Assembly (NCBI RefSeq): GCF_036967205.1
Contig: NZ_CP146022.1
Span: 744,001-808,000, forward strand
Length of the DNA stretch: 64,000 nt
Reading direction: 5' to 3'
Source: Streptomyces sp. Q6
GTDB lineage: Bacteria; Actinomycetota; Actinomycetes; Streptomycetales; Streptomycetaceae
The notes beneath the pieces were generated by a model. It was not told the origin of the DNA. It did no database searches and worked only from the letters and a program-made list of their open reading frames with translations. The translations under genes were made by a program, and so were the position numbers. This document shows, in pieces, positions 51,570 to 59,653 of this stretch. Each line of letters begins with the position of its first letter. The first letter of the stretch is position 1.

Positions 51570-52142
51570 TCACAGTTCCTTGGGCAGGTGTTCCCACAGG
51601 TGCGGTCGATCGGGAGATGTCCGCAGGACTGCGAGGACCGCCGGGTGAGGTTCAGCGTACAGCACTGGGTAGTCCATTTCATTGGACTCCGGGTCGGGGG
51701 TGAAGGCGAGCCGCTCCCCGTCGAGGCTGAACTGCGCGTCGACGCCCGGCTTGTTTCCCCGCGGGTCGAGGCGGTGCCACGCGCCGTGGAACCGTACGGC
51801 GACCAGGCCGTGCAGCATGTCGAACTTCTGGTAGCAGAGCGCCGTCGGGATGTCCTCGGCCCGCAGGAGCGCGGCCAGGGCATGGGCTTTCGCGTGGCAG
51901 ATGCCGGTGCGCCGCGCCAGCACGTCGGAGGCCCGCCAGGTGACCCGAGGATCGCCGCTGTCCGCGGAGTGCGGGATGGTGTCGCGTACGAACTCGAAGG
52001 CGGCGCGCGCGTATGCATATGAATCGTCCGCGCCTTCCACGAGGCGCGCGGCGGTCTCCCGCACGAGCGGATGGTGGTGGTCGATGGCTTCGTCGGCCGC
52101 CAAATAAGCGGACAGATCAGGGGTGTTCTGGATCAGCTGCAT
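51570..52142 (-). CDS. Transglutaminase-like cysteine-protease-fold protein
   Basis: The product is 190 residues. RRTGICHAKAHALAALLRAEDIP holds the catalytic Cys, VRFHGAWHRLDPRGN holds the His and Asp of the triad. The length and final motif match bacterial transglutaminase-core proteins without signal peptide, thought to act as amidases or peptidases in the cytoplasm. It is first in an operon with the B3/4 gene. A TTGACT-N18-TATGCT promoter ends a few bases before the ATG, which lacks a ribosome site, so the transcript looks leaderless. Confidence 0.88.
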   Translation of the reverse strand: MQLIQNTPDLSAYLAADEAIDHHHPLVRETAARLVEGADDSYAYARAAFEFVRDTIPHSADSGDPRVTWRASDVLARRTGICHAKAHALAALLRAEDIPTALCYQKFDMLHGLVAVRFHGAWHRLDPRGNKPGVDAQFSLDGERLAFTPDPESNEMDYPVLYAEPHPAVLAVLRTSPDRPHLWEHLPKEL

Positions 52143-52150
52143 GGCACGGG

Positions 52151-52209
52151 AGCATAGGAATGCGACCGACCGCGAGTCAATGACTTTACGGTCGGTCGCA
52201 TATCTATGC
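52151..52209 (-). promoter_or_regulatory. Transglutaminase promoter inside a long dyad
   Basis: Read leftward, TTGACT (52175-52180) - 18 bp - TATGCT (52151-52156). TGCGACCGACCG (52161) and CGGTCGGTCGCA (52189) are perfect 12-bp arms with a 16-base spacer, extended outward after 3 unpaired bases by GCATAG (52152) and CTATGC (52204). The dyad is centred on the -35 box and covers the whole promoter. It could also serve as a terminator of the threonine aldolase operon upstream. Confidence 0.75.
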
Positions 52210-52228
52210 AGCCGGGGGCGAGTGGACG

Positions 52229-53299
52229 CTACCGCGCCATCTCCTCCTTGAGGGCGGCGACGAACCCGTCGACGTCCTCCGCGCGGGTGTCGAACGCGCA
52301 CATCCAGCGGACGTCGCCGGCCGTCTCGTCCCAGAAGTAGAAGCGGTACTTCTTCATCAGGCGCTCGGAGACGTCGTGCGGCAGGCGCGCGAAGACGCCG
52401 TTGGCCTGCACGGGGTAGAGGATCTCCACGCCGTCGACGGCACGGACCCCCTCGGCCAGGCGCTGCGCCATCTCGTTGGCGTGCCGGGCGTTGCGCAGCC
52501 ACAGGTCCTTGGCGAGCAGCGCCTCCAACTGCACGGAGACGAAGCGCATCTTGGACGCGAGCTGCATGGACAGCTTGCGCAGGTGCTTCATGTGGCGCAC
52601 CGCGTCCTGGTTGAGGACGACGACGGCCTCGCCGAACAGCGCGCCGTTCTTGGTCCCGCCGAGCGACAGGATGTCGACGCCGACCGCGTTCGTGAACGTC
52701 CGCATCGGGACGTCCAGCGACGCGGCCGCGTTGGATATCCGCGAGCCGTCCAGGTGCACGACCATGTCGCGCTCGTGGGCGTGGTCGCAGATCGCGCGGA
52801 TCTCGTCGGGCGTGTACAGCGTGCCCAGCTCGGTGGACTGCGTGATCGACACGACCTGCGGCATCGCCCGGTGCTCGTCGTCCCAGCCGAACGCCTGCCG
52901 GTCGATGAGCTCGGGGGTGAGCTTGCCGTCCGGCGTCGGCACGGTGAGCAGCTTCAGTCCGCCCATCCGCTCCGGGGCGCCGCCCTCGTCCACGTTGATG
53001 TGCGCGGACTCGGCACAGATCACCGCGCCCCAGCGGTCGGTGACCGCCTGGAGCGCGACGACGTTGGCACCCGTGCCGTTGAAGACCGGGAACGCCTCGG
53101 CGGTCGGGCCGAAGTGGCCGCGGATGATCTGCTGGAGATGGGCCGTGTAGTCGTCCTCGCCGTACGCGACCTGGTGTCCGCCGTTGGCGAGGGCGATGGC
53201 CGCCATCACCTCGGGGTGGGCTCCCGCGTAGTTGTCGCTGGCGAAGCCCCGGATCGTGGGGTCGTGATGCCGCCGCGCGTCGGTCTTCGGAGGGTTCAC
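52229..53299 (-). CDS. Low-specificity threonine aldolase family protein
   Basis: The product is 356 residues, a fold type I PLP enzyme. GFASDNYAGAHPEVM is the family N-terminus, FNGTGANVVALQA binds PLP phosphate, VICAESAHINVDEGGAPE has the stacking His, VVHLDGSRISNAAASL has the Asp, and ILSLGGTKNGALFGEAV the Lys that forms the Schiff base. It cleaves L-threonine or another beta-hydroxy amino acid to glycine and an aldehyde. GTG 53299 overlaps the SDR stop by 4 bases (GTGA), so it is coupled as third gene of the DUF6421 operon. Confidence 0.92.
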   Translation of the reverse strand: MNPPKTDARRHHDPTIRGFASDNYAGAHPEVMAAIALANGGHQVAYGEDDYTAHLQQIIRGHFGPTAEAFPVFNGTGANVVALQAVTDRWGAVICAESAHINVDEGGAPERMGGLKLLTVPTPDGKLTPELIDRQAFGWDDEHRAMPQVVSITQSTELGTLYTPDEIRAICDHAHERDMVVHLDGSRISNAAASLDVPMRTFTNAVGVDILSLGGTKNGALFGEAVVVLNQDAVRHMKHLRKLSMQLASKMRFVSVQLEALLAKDLWLRNARHANEMAQRLAEGVRAVDGVEILYPVQANGVFARLPHDVSERLMKKYRFYFWDETAGDVRWMCAFDTRAEDVDGFVAALKEEMAR

Positions 53300-54060
53300 G
53301 GCTTCTCGGTCAGCCACAGACGGGTCCCGTTCAGGTCGGCGGCGGGCCGGTCCCAGACGCCGGTGATGGCCTCGGCCAGCTCCTTGACGTCCGTGAAGCC
53401 CGCGAACTTCGCGTTGGGGCGCTCCGCGCGCATCGCGTCGTGCACCAGCGCCTTGACCACCAGGATCGCAGCCGCCTGCCGCGGCCCCTCCTCGCCCCCC
53501 GCCTTGCGGAAGGCGTCGGCGAGGGCGAGCGTCCACGCCTCGGCGGCCGCCTTGGAGGCGGCGTACGCGGCGTTGCCCGCGGTCGGCTTGGAGGCGCCCG
53601 CGGCGCTGATCAGCAGGTAGCGGCCGCGGTCACTGCGGGAGAGCGCGTCGTGGAAGGCGAGCGAGGTGTGCTGCACCGTGCGGATCAGGAGCTTCTCGAG
53701 CAGGTCCCAGTCGGCGAGGTCGGTCTCCGCGAACGTGGCGCCGCCGCGCCAGCCGCCGACGAGGTGCACGACGCCGTCGACCCGGCCGAAGTCCTTCTCG
53801 ACGCGTCCCGCCCAGTCGCGCGTGGCGTGCAGGTCGAGGAGGTCGACGGTGTCGCCGATGACGGTGGCGCCGCCGTGCGCGTAGCGCGCCTCGTCGACGG
53901 CCGCCGCCAGGCGCTCGGGGTCCGCGTCGGCGCCGATGACGGTGGCGCCCGCCTCGGCGAGCCGGCGCAGCGTGGCGCGCCCGGCCGGGCCCGCCGCTCC
54001 GGCGACCGCGATCACGGCACCGTCCAGCGTGTCCTTGGTGACATCGGTGGTGTCGGTCAT
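53296..54060 (-). CDS. Short-chain dehydrogenase/reductase
   Basis: The product is 254 residues. VIAVAGAAGPAGRATLRRL is the TGxxxGxG-like NAD(P) motif (here AGAAGPAG), GVVHLVGGW corresponds to NNAG, LLISAAGASKPTAGNAAYAASKAAAEAW contains the Ser and YxxxK of the active site. ATG 54060 follows GGAGG by 8 bases; GTG 54090 overlapping the DUF6421 stop as GTGA is the alternative. It is the middle gene of the DUF6421-SDR-threonine aldolase operon. Substrate unknown. Confidence 0.9.
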   Translation of the reverse strand: MTDTTDVTKDTLDGAVIAVAGAAGPAGRATLRRLAEAGATVIGADADPERLAAAVDEARYAHGGATVIGDTVDLLDLHATRDWAGRVEKDFGRVDGVVHLVGGWRGGATFAETDLADWDLLEKLLIRTVQHTSLAFHDALSRSDRGRYLLISAAGASKPTAGNAAYAASKAAAEAWTLALADAFRKAGGEEGPRQAAAILVVKALVHDAMRAERPNAKFAGFTDVKELAEAITGVWDRPAADLNGTRLWLTEKP

Positions 54061-54086
54061 GGCAGTCGCCTCCTGTACGGGGTTGC

Positions 54087-55496
54087 TCACGCGGCCACCC
54101 GCTCGGCGCCCGCCGCGGTGATCCCCTTGGTGGAGGCGATCACGTTCTTCAGCTTCTTGGAAAGCGCCTCATAGAACATGCTGAGCGGAAACTCGTCCGG
54201 AAGCACCTCGTCCACGAGCTTGCGCGGCGGCAGCGAGGTGTCCAGGGCGTCGGGGCCCTTGGCCCAGCGCGATCCCGGGTGCGGGGCGAGGTACGTCGAG
54301 ACCAGGTCGTACGCGGCGAACCAGTGGACGAGCTTCGGGCGGTCGATGCCGTCGCGGTACAGCGTCTCGATCTCGGCGCAGAGCTGGTTCGTCACCTCGG
54401 GGGCACGCTGCCAGTCGATGTGCAGCTTGTTGTCCGTCCAGCGGACGACGTCGTGCTTGTGCAGGTACGCGAAGAGCAGCTGACCGCCGAGGCCGTCGTA
54501 GTTGCGGACGCGCTCGCCGGTGACCGGGAAGCGGAACATGCGGTCGAAGAGGACGGCGTACTGGACGTCACGGCCCTGCGGGAAGCCGTCGGCCTCCAGC
54601 TTCACGGCCTCCTTGAAGGCGGTGAGGTCGCAGCGCAGCTCTTCGAGGCCGTACATCCAGAACGGCTGGCGCTGCTTGATCATGAACGGGTCGAACGGCA
54701 GGTCGCCGTGGCTGTGCGTGCGGTCGTGGACCATGTCCCACAGCACGAACGCCTGCTGGCAGCGGTCCTGGTCGCCGACCATCTCGCGGATGTCGTCGGG
54801 CAGTTCGAGCCCGAGGATCTCGACGGAGGCCTCGGTCACCCGGCGGAAGCGGGCCGCCTCGCGGTCGCAGAAGATGCCACCCCAGGAGAACCGTTCCGGC
54901 GCCTCGCGCACGGCGATCGTCTCGGGGAAGAGGACCGCCGAGTTCGTGTCGTAGCCCGAGGTGAAGTCCTCGAAGGTGATGCCGCAGAACAGCGGGTTGT
55001 CGTAGCGGGTGGCCTCCAGCTCGGCCAGCCAGTCGGGCCAGACCATGCGGAGCACGACGGCTTCCATGTTCCGGTCCGGGTTGCCGTTCTGCGTGTACAT
55101 CGGGAAGAGCACCAGGTGCTGGAGGCCGTCCCGGCGCTGGGTCGCGGGCTGGAAGGCGAGCAGCGAGTCCAGGAAGTCGGGCACCTCGAAGCCGCCGTCG
55201 GCCCAGCGGCGCAGGTCCAGGACGAGCGCCTCGTGGTACGCGGCGTCGTGCGGCAGCAGCGGGGCGAGCTGCTCCACGGCCGCTATGACACGGTCCACGG
55301 TCTGCTCGACGGTGGACCTCGCGGGGGCGCCCTCGGCGTCGAGGTCGATGGACCCGTCCTTGCTCTGCCAGGTCCTGATCTCCTCCACGGCGTCCTTGAG
55401 CACGGGCCAGGCCGGGTGCTCCACCACCCTGTCGCCCGCCACCTGGGCCGGAGGAACGATTCCCTCCATAGCCGCCTGCACAAGAATTTCCGTCAT
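54087..55496 (-). CDS. DUF6421 family protein
   Basis: The product is 469 residues, soluble, with no signal peptide or membrane helix. Notable segments are LFPMYTQNGNPDRNMEAVV, CGITFEDFTSGYDTNSAVLFP, WDMVHDRTHSHGDLPFDPFM and FAYLHKHDVVRWTDNKLHIDW. HDRTHSHGD is rich in His and Asp and looks like a metal-binding or catalytic centre, which is inference only. I recognise this as the Streptomyces family annotated DUF6421 (name from memory). GGAGG precedes ATG 55496. It leads an operon with an SDR and a threonine aldolase, so it probably acts on the same small molecule. Confidence 0.85.
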   Translation of the reverse strand: MTEILVQAAMEGIVPPAQVAGDRVVEHPAWPVLKDAVEEIRTWQSKDGSIDLDAEGAPARSTVEQTVDRVIAAVEQLAPLLPHDAAYHEALVLDLRRWADGGFEVPDFLDSLLAFQPATQRRDGLQHLVLFPMYTQNGNPDRNMEAVVLRMVWPDWLAELEATRYDNPLFCGITFEDFTSGYDTNSAVLFPETIAVREAPERFSWGGIFCDREAARFRRVTEASVEILGLELPDDIREMVGDQDRCQQAFVLWDMVHDRTHSHGDLPFDPFMIKQRQPFWMYGLEELRCDLTAFKEAVKLEADGFPQGRDVQYAVLFDRMFRFPVTGERVRNYDGLGGQLLFAYLHKHDVVRWTDNKLHIDWQRAPEVTNQLCAEIETLYRDGIDRPKLVHWFAAYDLVSTYLAPHPGSRWAKGPDALDTSLPPRKLVDEVLPDEFPLSMFYEALSKKLKNVIASTKGITAAGAERVAA

Positions 55497-55511
55497 GTCC
55501 CATCCTCCACA

Positions 55512-55561
55512 GGAGAACCTCGCGTAAAGACACCGTATGCGTGCGAGGTTCTCCACCACAA
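55512..55561 (-). promoter_or_regulatory. DUF6421 operon promoter with 12-bp dyad
   Basis: Read leftward, TTGTGG (55556-55561) - 18 bp - TACGGT (55532-55537). GGAGAACCTCGC (55512) and GCGAGGTTCTCC (55543) are perfect 12-bp arms with a 19-base spacer centred on the -10 box, one arm between -35 and -10 and one in the early transcript. A repressor site, or an mRNA stem just above the ribosome site, are both possible. Confidence 0.7.
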
Positions 55562-55598
55562 GGGGAGGCTCGGGAAATTATCCTGCGCCACCCCCTCC

Positions 55599-56579
55599 TT
55601 AACCGCCGTTTTTCCTGTCCCGGGCGCTCGAAACGATGACTTGCGCCACATCGGCATGGGCGCGGCGCGCGTCGTCCAGGAGTTCGGGGAAGCCGAAGAA
55701 GCCGTGGAACATGTGCGGGAAGTGGCTCTCGGTGACGGTGACACCGGCGGCGCGCAGGGCGCTCGCGTACGCGCGGCCCTCGTCGCACAGGGGGTCGCAG
55801 CCGGCCGTGACGACGTGGGCGGGCGGAAGTCCGGCGAGGTCGTCGGCGAGCAGGGGCGAGACGTGCGGGTGGGCCGGGTCGCCCTCGGGCCCGAGGTACT
55901 GCTCGCGGAACCAGGCGCAGTGGGCGGCGGTGAGGAAGTAGCCGGTGGCGTTGGCGTCGAAGGAGCCGGACTTCTGGCGGGCGTCGGTGGCGGGGTAGAC
56001 GAGGATCTGCCGGGCGATCGCGGGGCCGCCCGCGTCCCGCGCGATCTGGGCGACGACGGCGGCGAGGTTCCCTCCGGCGCTGTCCCCGGCGACGCTCAAC
56101 GCGCCCGGGTCCGCGCCGAGTTCGGCGGCGTGCTCGGCGGTCCAGCACACGGCGGCGTACGCGTCCTCGACAGCGGCCGGGAACGGGGACTCCGGGGCGA
56201 GCCGGTAGTCCACGGACACGACCACGGCCCCCGCGTCGCGGCACATCCCGCGCGCGGTGCCGTCATGACTGTCGAGGTCGCAGATGGCCCAGCCGCCGCC
56301 GTGGAAGAACACGACGACGGGCCGCGTCCCGCTGTCCTCTTCCGCGTCGGGCAGATAGATCCGTACGGGGAGATCGGGCGCGCCGGGCGGCCCGGGGATC
56401 TCCCGGTCCTCGACGCCGCCCACGACGGGCACCGGGAACGGCGAGGCGGGCGCCGCCCGCAGGATCCGCCGCGCCTCGGCGGCATCGGTGACCGTGCCGC
56501 CGAGATCCGGGAACACGGCGGTGATGGCGTCGACGAGGGGACGGGCTGCGGGGTCGAGTCGATCCGGGCGATCGGTCAT
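55599..56579 (-). CDS. Alpha/beta hydrolase, hormone-sensitive-lipase group
   Basis: The product is 326 residues. VVVFFHGGGWAICD is the oxyanion-hole HGGGW, VSVDYRLAPESPFPAAVED is a group signature, VAGDSAGGNLAAV holds the nucleophile Ser, CDPLCDEGRAYA the acid Asp and HMFHGFFGFP the His. It is a carboxylesterase of family IV for short acyl esters. ATG 56579 follows GGAGGACCC. It lies next to the DUF6421 promoter but is transcribed the same way, downstream of a gene-free stretch. Confidence 0.92.
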   Translation of the reverse strand: MTDRPDRLDPAARPLVDAITAVFPDLGGTVTDAAEARRILRAAPASPFPVPVVGGVEDREIPGPPGAPDLPVRIYLPDAEEDSGTRPVVVFFHGGGWAICDLDSHDGTARGMCRDAGAVVVSVDYRLAPESPFPAAVEDAYAAVCWTAEHAAELGADPGALSVAGDSAGGNLAAVVAQIARDAGGPAIARQILVYPATDARQKSGSFDANATGYFLTAAHCAWFREQYLGPEGDPAHPHVSPLLADDLAGLPPAHVVTAGCDPLCDEGRAYASALRAAGVTVTESHFPHMFHGFFGFPELLDDARRAHADVAQVIVSSARDRKNGG

Positions 56580-56906
56580 GGGTCCTCCAGGGCTCGGCCG
56601 GCGGGTGGCTTCTGGACTGGGGCGGAGAGTGGCGGGGCGAGGCGGAGAAGGGAAGGGACGCGGGCGCTCGGGAGCGGCGTCGGCCCCGGCGGAGCGGGGG
56701 TTCGGGCGGGGCTCGCCGCGCGACGGGAGAGCCGGGCTGCGACGCCGGGGCCTCGGCGGCCCGGCGCGCCACCAGGGGTGTGGGGCGGTGCGACGGGCCG
56801 ATGGTGATCGCGCCTCACGGCGGGGCCGGCCGTGCACGCGCACCATGGCCGGGCGGTATGAGCACACCGCCCGCCCCTCTCGCGCTCCCCGCCCCGAGCC
56901 TTCACC
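56580..56906. other. Gene-free GC-rich stretch
   Basis: Between the esterase start and the LLM oxidoreductase stop I see only low-complexity G/C sequence with purine-rich runs on the plus strand (56620-56700) and no credible gene, hairpin or promoter. Confidence 0.5.
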
Positions 56907-58031
56907 TCAAGGCGCGTCCCTGAAGTGCGGGATCACCGTCTCTCCCCACTGGCGGAGCGTCTCCAGGCAGGCCTCCTGCGGGACCGTGCCCATCTGGATC
57001 AGGCACATGATCTCGTCGGCGCCCGCGTCCCGGAGGCGTTCGACGTACGCGATGGCGTCCGCCGCGGTGCCGTACGCGTGGTCCGCGTTGAACGTGGCCG
57101 TGGCCGTGGGGCGTACCGGTATGTGCTGTTCGTTGAGGCGGGCCACGACCTGTTCCGCGGCGCGGCGCATCTCGGCCGCCTCGTCCGTGCCGTCGACGAC
57201 CGCCTCGTCGGGGATGCCCGCGCCCCCGTACCAGTGCCCGATCGACTGCGCGAAGAAGCGCTGGCCGCGCATGCCGATGCGGCGGGCGCGCTCGCGGTCG
57301 TCCAGGACGATCGTCGGGCACAGCACCGAGAAGTGGTCGTTGACGACGGACGACACCAGGCGTTCGGGGGTGCGGGCGGCGATCGCCGCGTCGTACGCGC
57401 CGCGCATCTCGGCGATCGAGTCGGGCCCCGCGAAGCCCATCACGAGGGCGCCGACGCCGAGTTCGGCCGCTTGACGCAACGTCTCCGTACGGCTGCACGC
57501 CAGGAAGAGGGGCGGGTGCGGGGTCTGCGCGGGCCGGGGCAGGATCGGGTGCGGGTCGATGTCGAGGAGCGGCCCGTGGTGTTCCAGTTCCTCCTTCTCC
57601 CAGGCCTTGCCGATGATCCGCAGCGCCTCCTCCACCTCCTGCGTGGTCCGGTCCTTGTCGACGCCGCACAGGGAGGTCTCCTGGACGGTGCCTCCCCGGC
57701 CCGCGCCGAGGTCGAGGCGTCCCGCGGAGAGCAGGTCGAGCGTGGCCGCGCGTTCGGCGACGCGTGCCGGGTGGTTGAACAGGAACGGCATGCACACGAC
57801 GCCGTGCCCGACGCGGATCCGGGAGGTGCGGGCGGCGACCCAGGTCAGGAAGATCTCGGGGGCGGACATGTGCGCGTACCACTTCAGGGAGTGGTGCTCG
57901 ACCGCCCAGATCCGGTCGAAGCCCATCTCCTCGGCGAGGACGGCCTGTTCGACGCAGTCGTGGAAGAGCTGGTGCTCGCGCTCGACGGTGGGGTCGGCGA
58001 GCTGGGCCTCGAAGATGACGGAGAACTTCAC
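56907..58031 (-). CDS. LLM-class flavin-dependent oxidoreductase (luciferase-like)
   Basis: The product is 374 residues. FDRIWAVEHHSLKWYAHMSAPEIFLTWVAART, GHGVVCMPFLFNHPARVAERAATLDLLSAGRLDLGAGRGG (only the order matters: about 38-112) and a C-terminal CLIQMGTVPQEACLETL are typical of the bacterial luciferase-like TIM barrel using FMNH2 or F420. Substrate unknown; the flavin reductase at 48.9 kb could in principle supply FMNH2. An AT-rich dyad lies 50 bp upstream. Confidence 0.92.
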   Translation of the reverse strand: MKFSVIFEAQLADPTVEREHQLFHDCVEQAVLAEEMGFDRIWAVEHHSLKWYAHMSAPEIFLTWVAARTSRIRVGHGVVCMPFLFNHPARVAERAATLDLLSAGRLDLGAGRGGTVQETSLCGVDKDRTTQEVEEALRIIGKAWEKEELEHHGPLLDIDPHPILPRPAQTPHPPLFLACSRTETLRQAAELGVGALVMGFAGPDSIAEMRGAYDAAIAARTPERLVSSVVNDHFSVLCPTIVLDDRERARRIGMRGQRFFAQSIGHWYGGAGIPDEAVVDGTDEAAEMRRAAEQVVARLNEQHIPVRPTATATFNADHAYGTAADAIAYVERLRDAGADEIMCLIQMGTVPQEACLETLRQWGETVIPHFRDAP

Positions 58032-58080
58032 ATGCGCTCCCGGGAGTCGGTCCGTGGCGTAGGCCGCGTGGTGGCACCTC

Positions 58081-58101
58081 CATATGACTGATAGCTATAT
58101 G
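58081..58101. promoter_or_regulatory. AT-rich dyad upstream of the LLM gene
   Basis: CATAT and ATATG flank an 11-base middle that contains ATAGCTAT. It is conspicuously AT-rich for this genome and lies between the divergent LLM and nitrobindin genes. The PadR gene at 58806 is a possible source of the binder. Confidence 0.5.
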
Positions 58102-58217
58102 ACGAACCGTCAGAGATGGGAAGGGATGCCGCACGACGCGGCAGGAGCGCCGCGCGCTTCGGCGCCTACGCTTGCCCTGCCGACCCACCCGCGATCGACC
58201 CGCTCAGGAGCTCACCC

Positions 58218-58763
58218 GTGTTCGACCTCGCCCCGGAATACCCGTACCGCGACAGCACCCGCCCGGACGGGACACCCGCGCCGCACGCCCTCCTGGCACC
58301 CGTGCTGGGGCTGCTCGGCGCCTGGCGCGGACGCGGGCGGGGCCAGTACCCCACGATCGACGGGGAGTTCACGTACGCCCAGGAGGTCACGTTCAGCCAC
58401 GACGGACGGCCCTTCCTGCGGTACGAGGCGCGGGCCTGGCTGATCGGCGCCGACGACACGCCCGTGCGTCCCGCCGCGCGCGAGAGCGGCTGGTGGCGGC
58501 TCCAGCCCGACGGCCGCGTCGAGGCGCTGATCACGCAGCCCACGGGCATCGCGGAGATCGCCGTCGGCAGCGCGGCCGAGGACGCCGTCGACCTCGCCAC
58601 GCACCAGGTGGCGTGCGCGCCGACCGCCAAGGACGTGGAGTCGACCCGGCGCCGCTACACCTGGGAGGACGCCGACACGCTGGCGTTCACGCACGACATG
58701 GCGGCGGTCGGGCAGCCCTCGCAGCATCACCTCTCCGCGCGGCTGCGGCGCACGACCGCGTAG
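58218..58763 (+). CDS. Nitrobindin-like heme-binding protein (FABP-like, DUF1794)
   Basis: The product is 181 residues. [13 protein letters not shown] is the nitrobindin GxWxGxG motif at the first strand, the barrel continues with [49 protein letters not shown], and ends with [10 protein letters not shown] where the heme-ligand His is expected. Nitrobindins hold ferric heme and scavenge nitric oxide or isomerise peroxynitrite. GTG 58218 follows AGGAG by 7 bases. Confidence 0.9.
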   Translation: MFDLAPEYPYRDSTRPDGTPAPHALLAPVLGLLGAWRGRGRGQYPTIDGEFTYAQEVTFSHDGRPFLRYEARAWLIGADDTPVRPAARESGWWRLQPDGRVEALITQPTGIAEIAVGSAAEDAVDLATHQVACAPTAKDVESTRRRYTWEDADTLAFTHDMAAVGQPSQHHLSARLRRTTA

Positions 58764-58805
58764 GCCTCTTGCGCCCTCGGCCCCCGCTCACTTCAATGCG
58801 GACCC

Positions 58806-59411
58806 ATGCCGAACTCGCCGTTGCCGCCGACCGCCTGGGCCGTGCTCGGGTTGCTCTCCTTCCCGGGTGAGCGGACCGGGTACGAGCTGAAGAAGTGGGC
58901 GGACGCGTCGCTGCGGTTCTTCTACGGGGCTCCCGCCTTCAGCCAGATCTACGCGGAACTGCGCCGGCTCGAAGGACTCGGGTACGTGACGTCGCGGCGC
59001 TCGGGGCCCGAGGAGCCGCGGGCGAAGCGGACGTACGCGATCACCGAGGACGGGCGGGCGGCGCTCGCCGGGTGGGCGGCGGGCGGCGACGATGCGGGCG
59101 CCGTCTCGCTCAGGCACCCGGTGGTGCTACGGGTGTGGCTCGGGCATCTCGCCACGCCCGAGCGGCTGCGCGCCCTCGTAGAGGAGCATCTGACGCGCGC
59201 CGAGGGCGAGTTGAAACAGGTGCGGGACGCGATGACGCGGGCCGACGGGGTGGAGGCGTGGGCGCATCCGCAGATCGCGCTGCGCTGGAGCGAGCGGCAT
59301 CTGGTGTCCGAAGTCGAGCTGGCGCAGGGCATGTTGGCGGATCTCGCCGAGCTCCACGCTCTCCCGCCCGCTCCCGTCAACCCATCGCGGGGCGCGCCCA
59401 CCGACGAGTGA
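58806..59411 (+). CDS. PadR family transcriptional regulator
   Basis: The product is 201 residues. The winged helix is AWAVLGLLSFPGERTGYELKKWADASLRFFY and FSQIYAELRRLEGLGYVTSRR with the wing KRTYAITEDGRAAL (order 10-85). The C-terminal helices (LVEEHLTRAEGELKQVRDAM) form the dimer arm. It follows the nitrobindin gene by 42 bp and could control it or the divergent LLM gene; the AT-rich dyad at 58081 is a candidate site. Confidence 0.92.
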   Translation: MPNSPLPPTAWAVLGLLSFPGERTGYELKKWADASLRFFYGAPAFSQIYAELRRLEGLGYVTSRRSGPEEPRAKRTYAITEDGRAALAGWAAGGDDAGAVSLRHPVVLRVWLGHLATPERLRALVEEHLTRAEGELKQVRDAMTRADGVEAWAHPQIALRWSERHLVSEVELAQGMLADLAELHALPPAPVNPSRGAPTDE

Positions 59412-59487
59412 CGAGGCTCGCGCGGGCGGTGCCCCAGGGGTAGGACGGGCCCGGTTCCTGTCCCGTACCGCTGGGAGTGCGTCAGCC

Positions 59488-59613
59488 GTGAGTACCCGTG
59501 CCGTCGTCGTCGCCGCCGTCATCACCGGCCTGATCCTCGGCGTGGTGGGAGCCAGAGCGGACGACTCCACTCCCTCGCGCCGCAGTGGCTCCATCGCCGA
59601 GTCGCACCGTTAG
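59488..59613 (+). CDS. Very small predicted secreted or membrane peptide
   Basis: A 41-residue ORF starts at GTG 59488: STRAVVVAAVITGLILGVVG, then a short polar tail ending IAESHR. One hydrophobic helix near the N-terminus looks like a signal anchor or uncleaved signal. It is 40 bp before the phosphodiesterase start. Codon third positions are G/C-rich as in its neighbours. No name; supported by composition and position only. Confidence 0.45.
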   Translation: MSTRAVVVAAVITGLILGVVGARADDSTPSRRSGSIAESHR

Positions 59614-59653
59614 GCTGCCAGGGCGAGCAGCCGTCGACGGAAGCGAGACGACC

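Noticed and set aside
52152-52209. Simple terminator of the threonine aldolase operon
   Set aside because: Termination is possible, but the clear -35/-10 pair inside the dyad and the adjacent start codon make an operator the better reading.
54279-56807. Long plus-strand open frame opposite DUF6421 and the esterase
   Set aside because: The opposite strand has full family motifs and ribosome sites; this frame has none.
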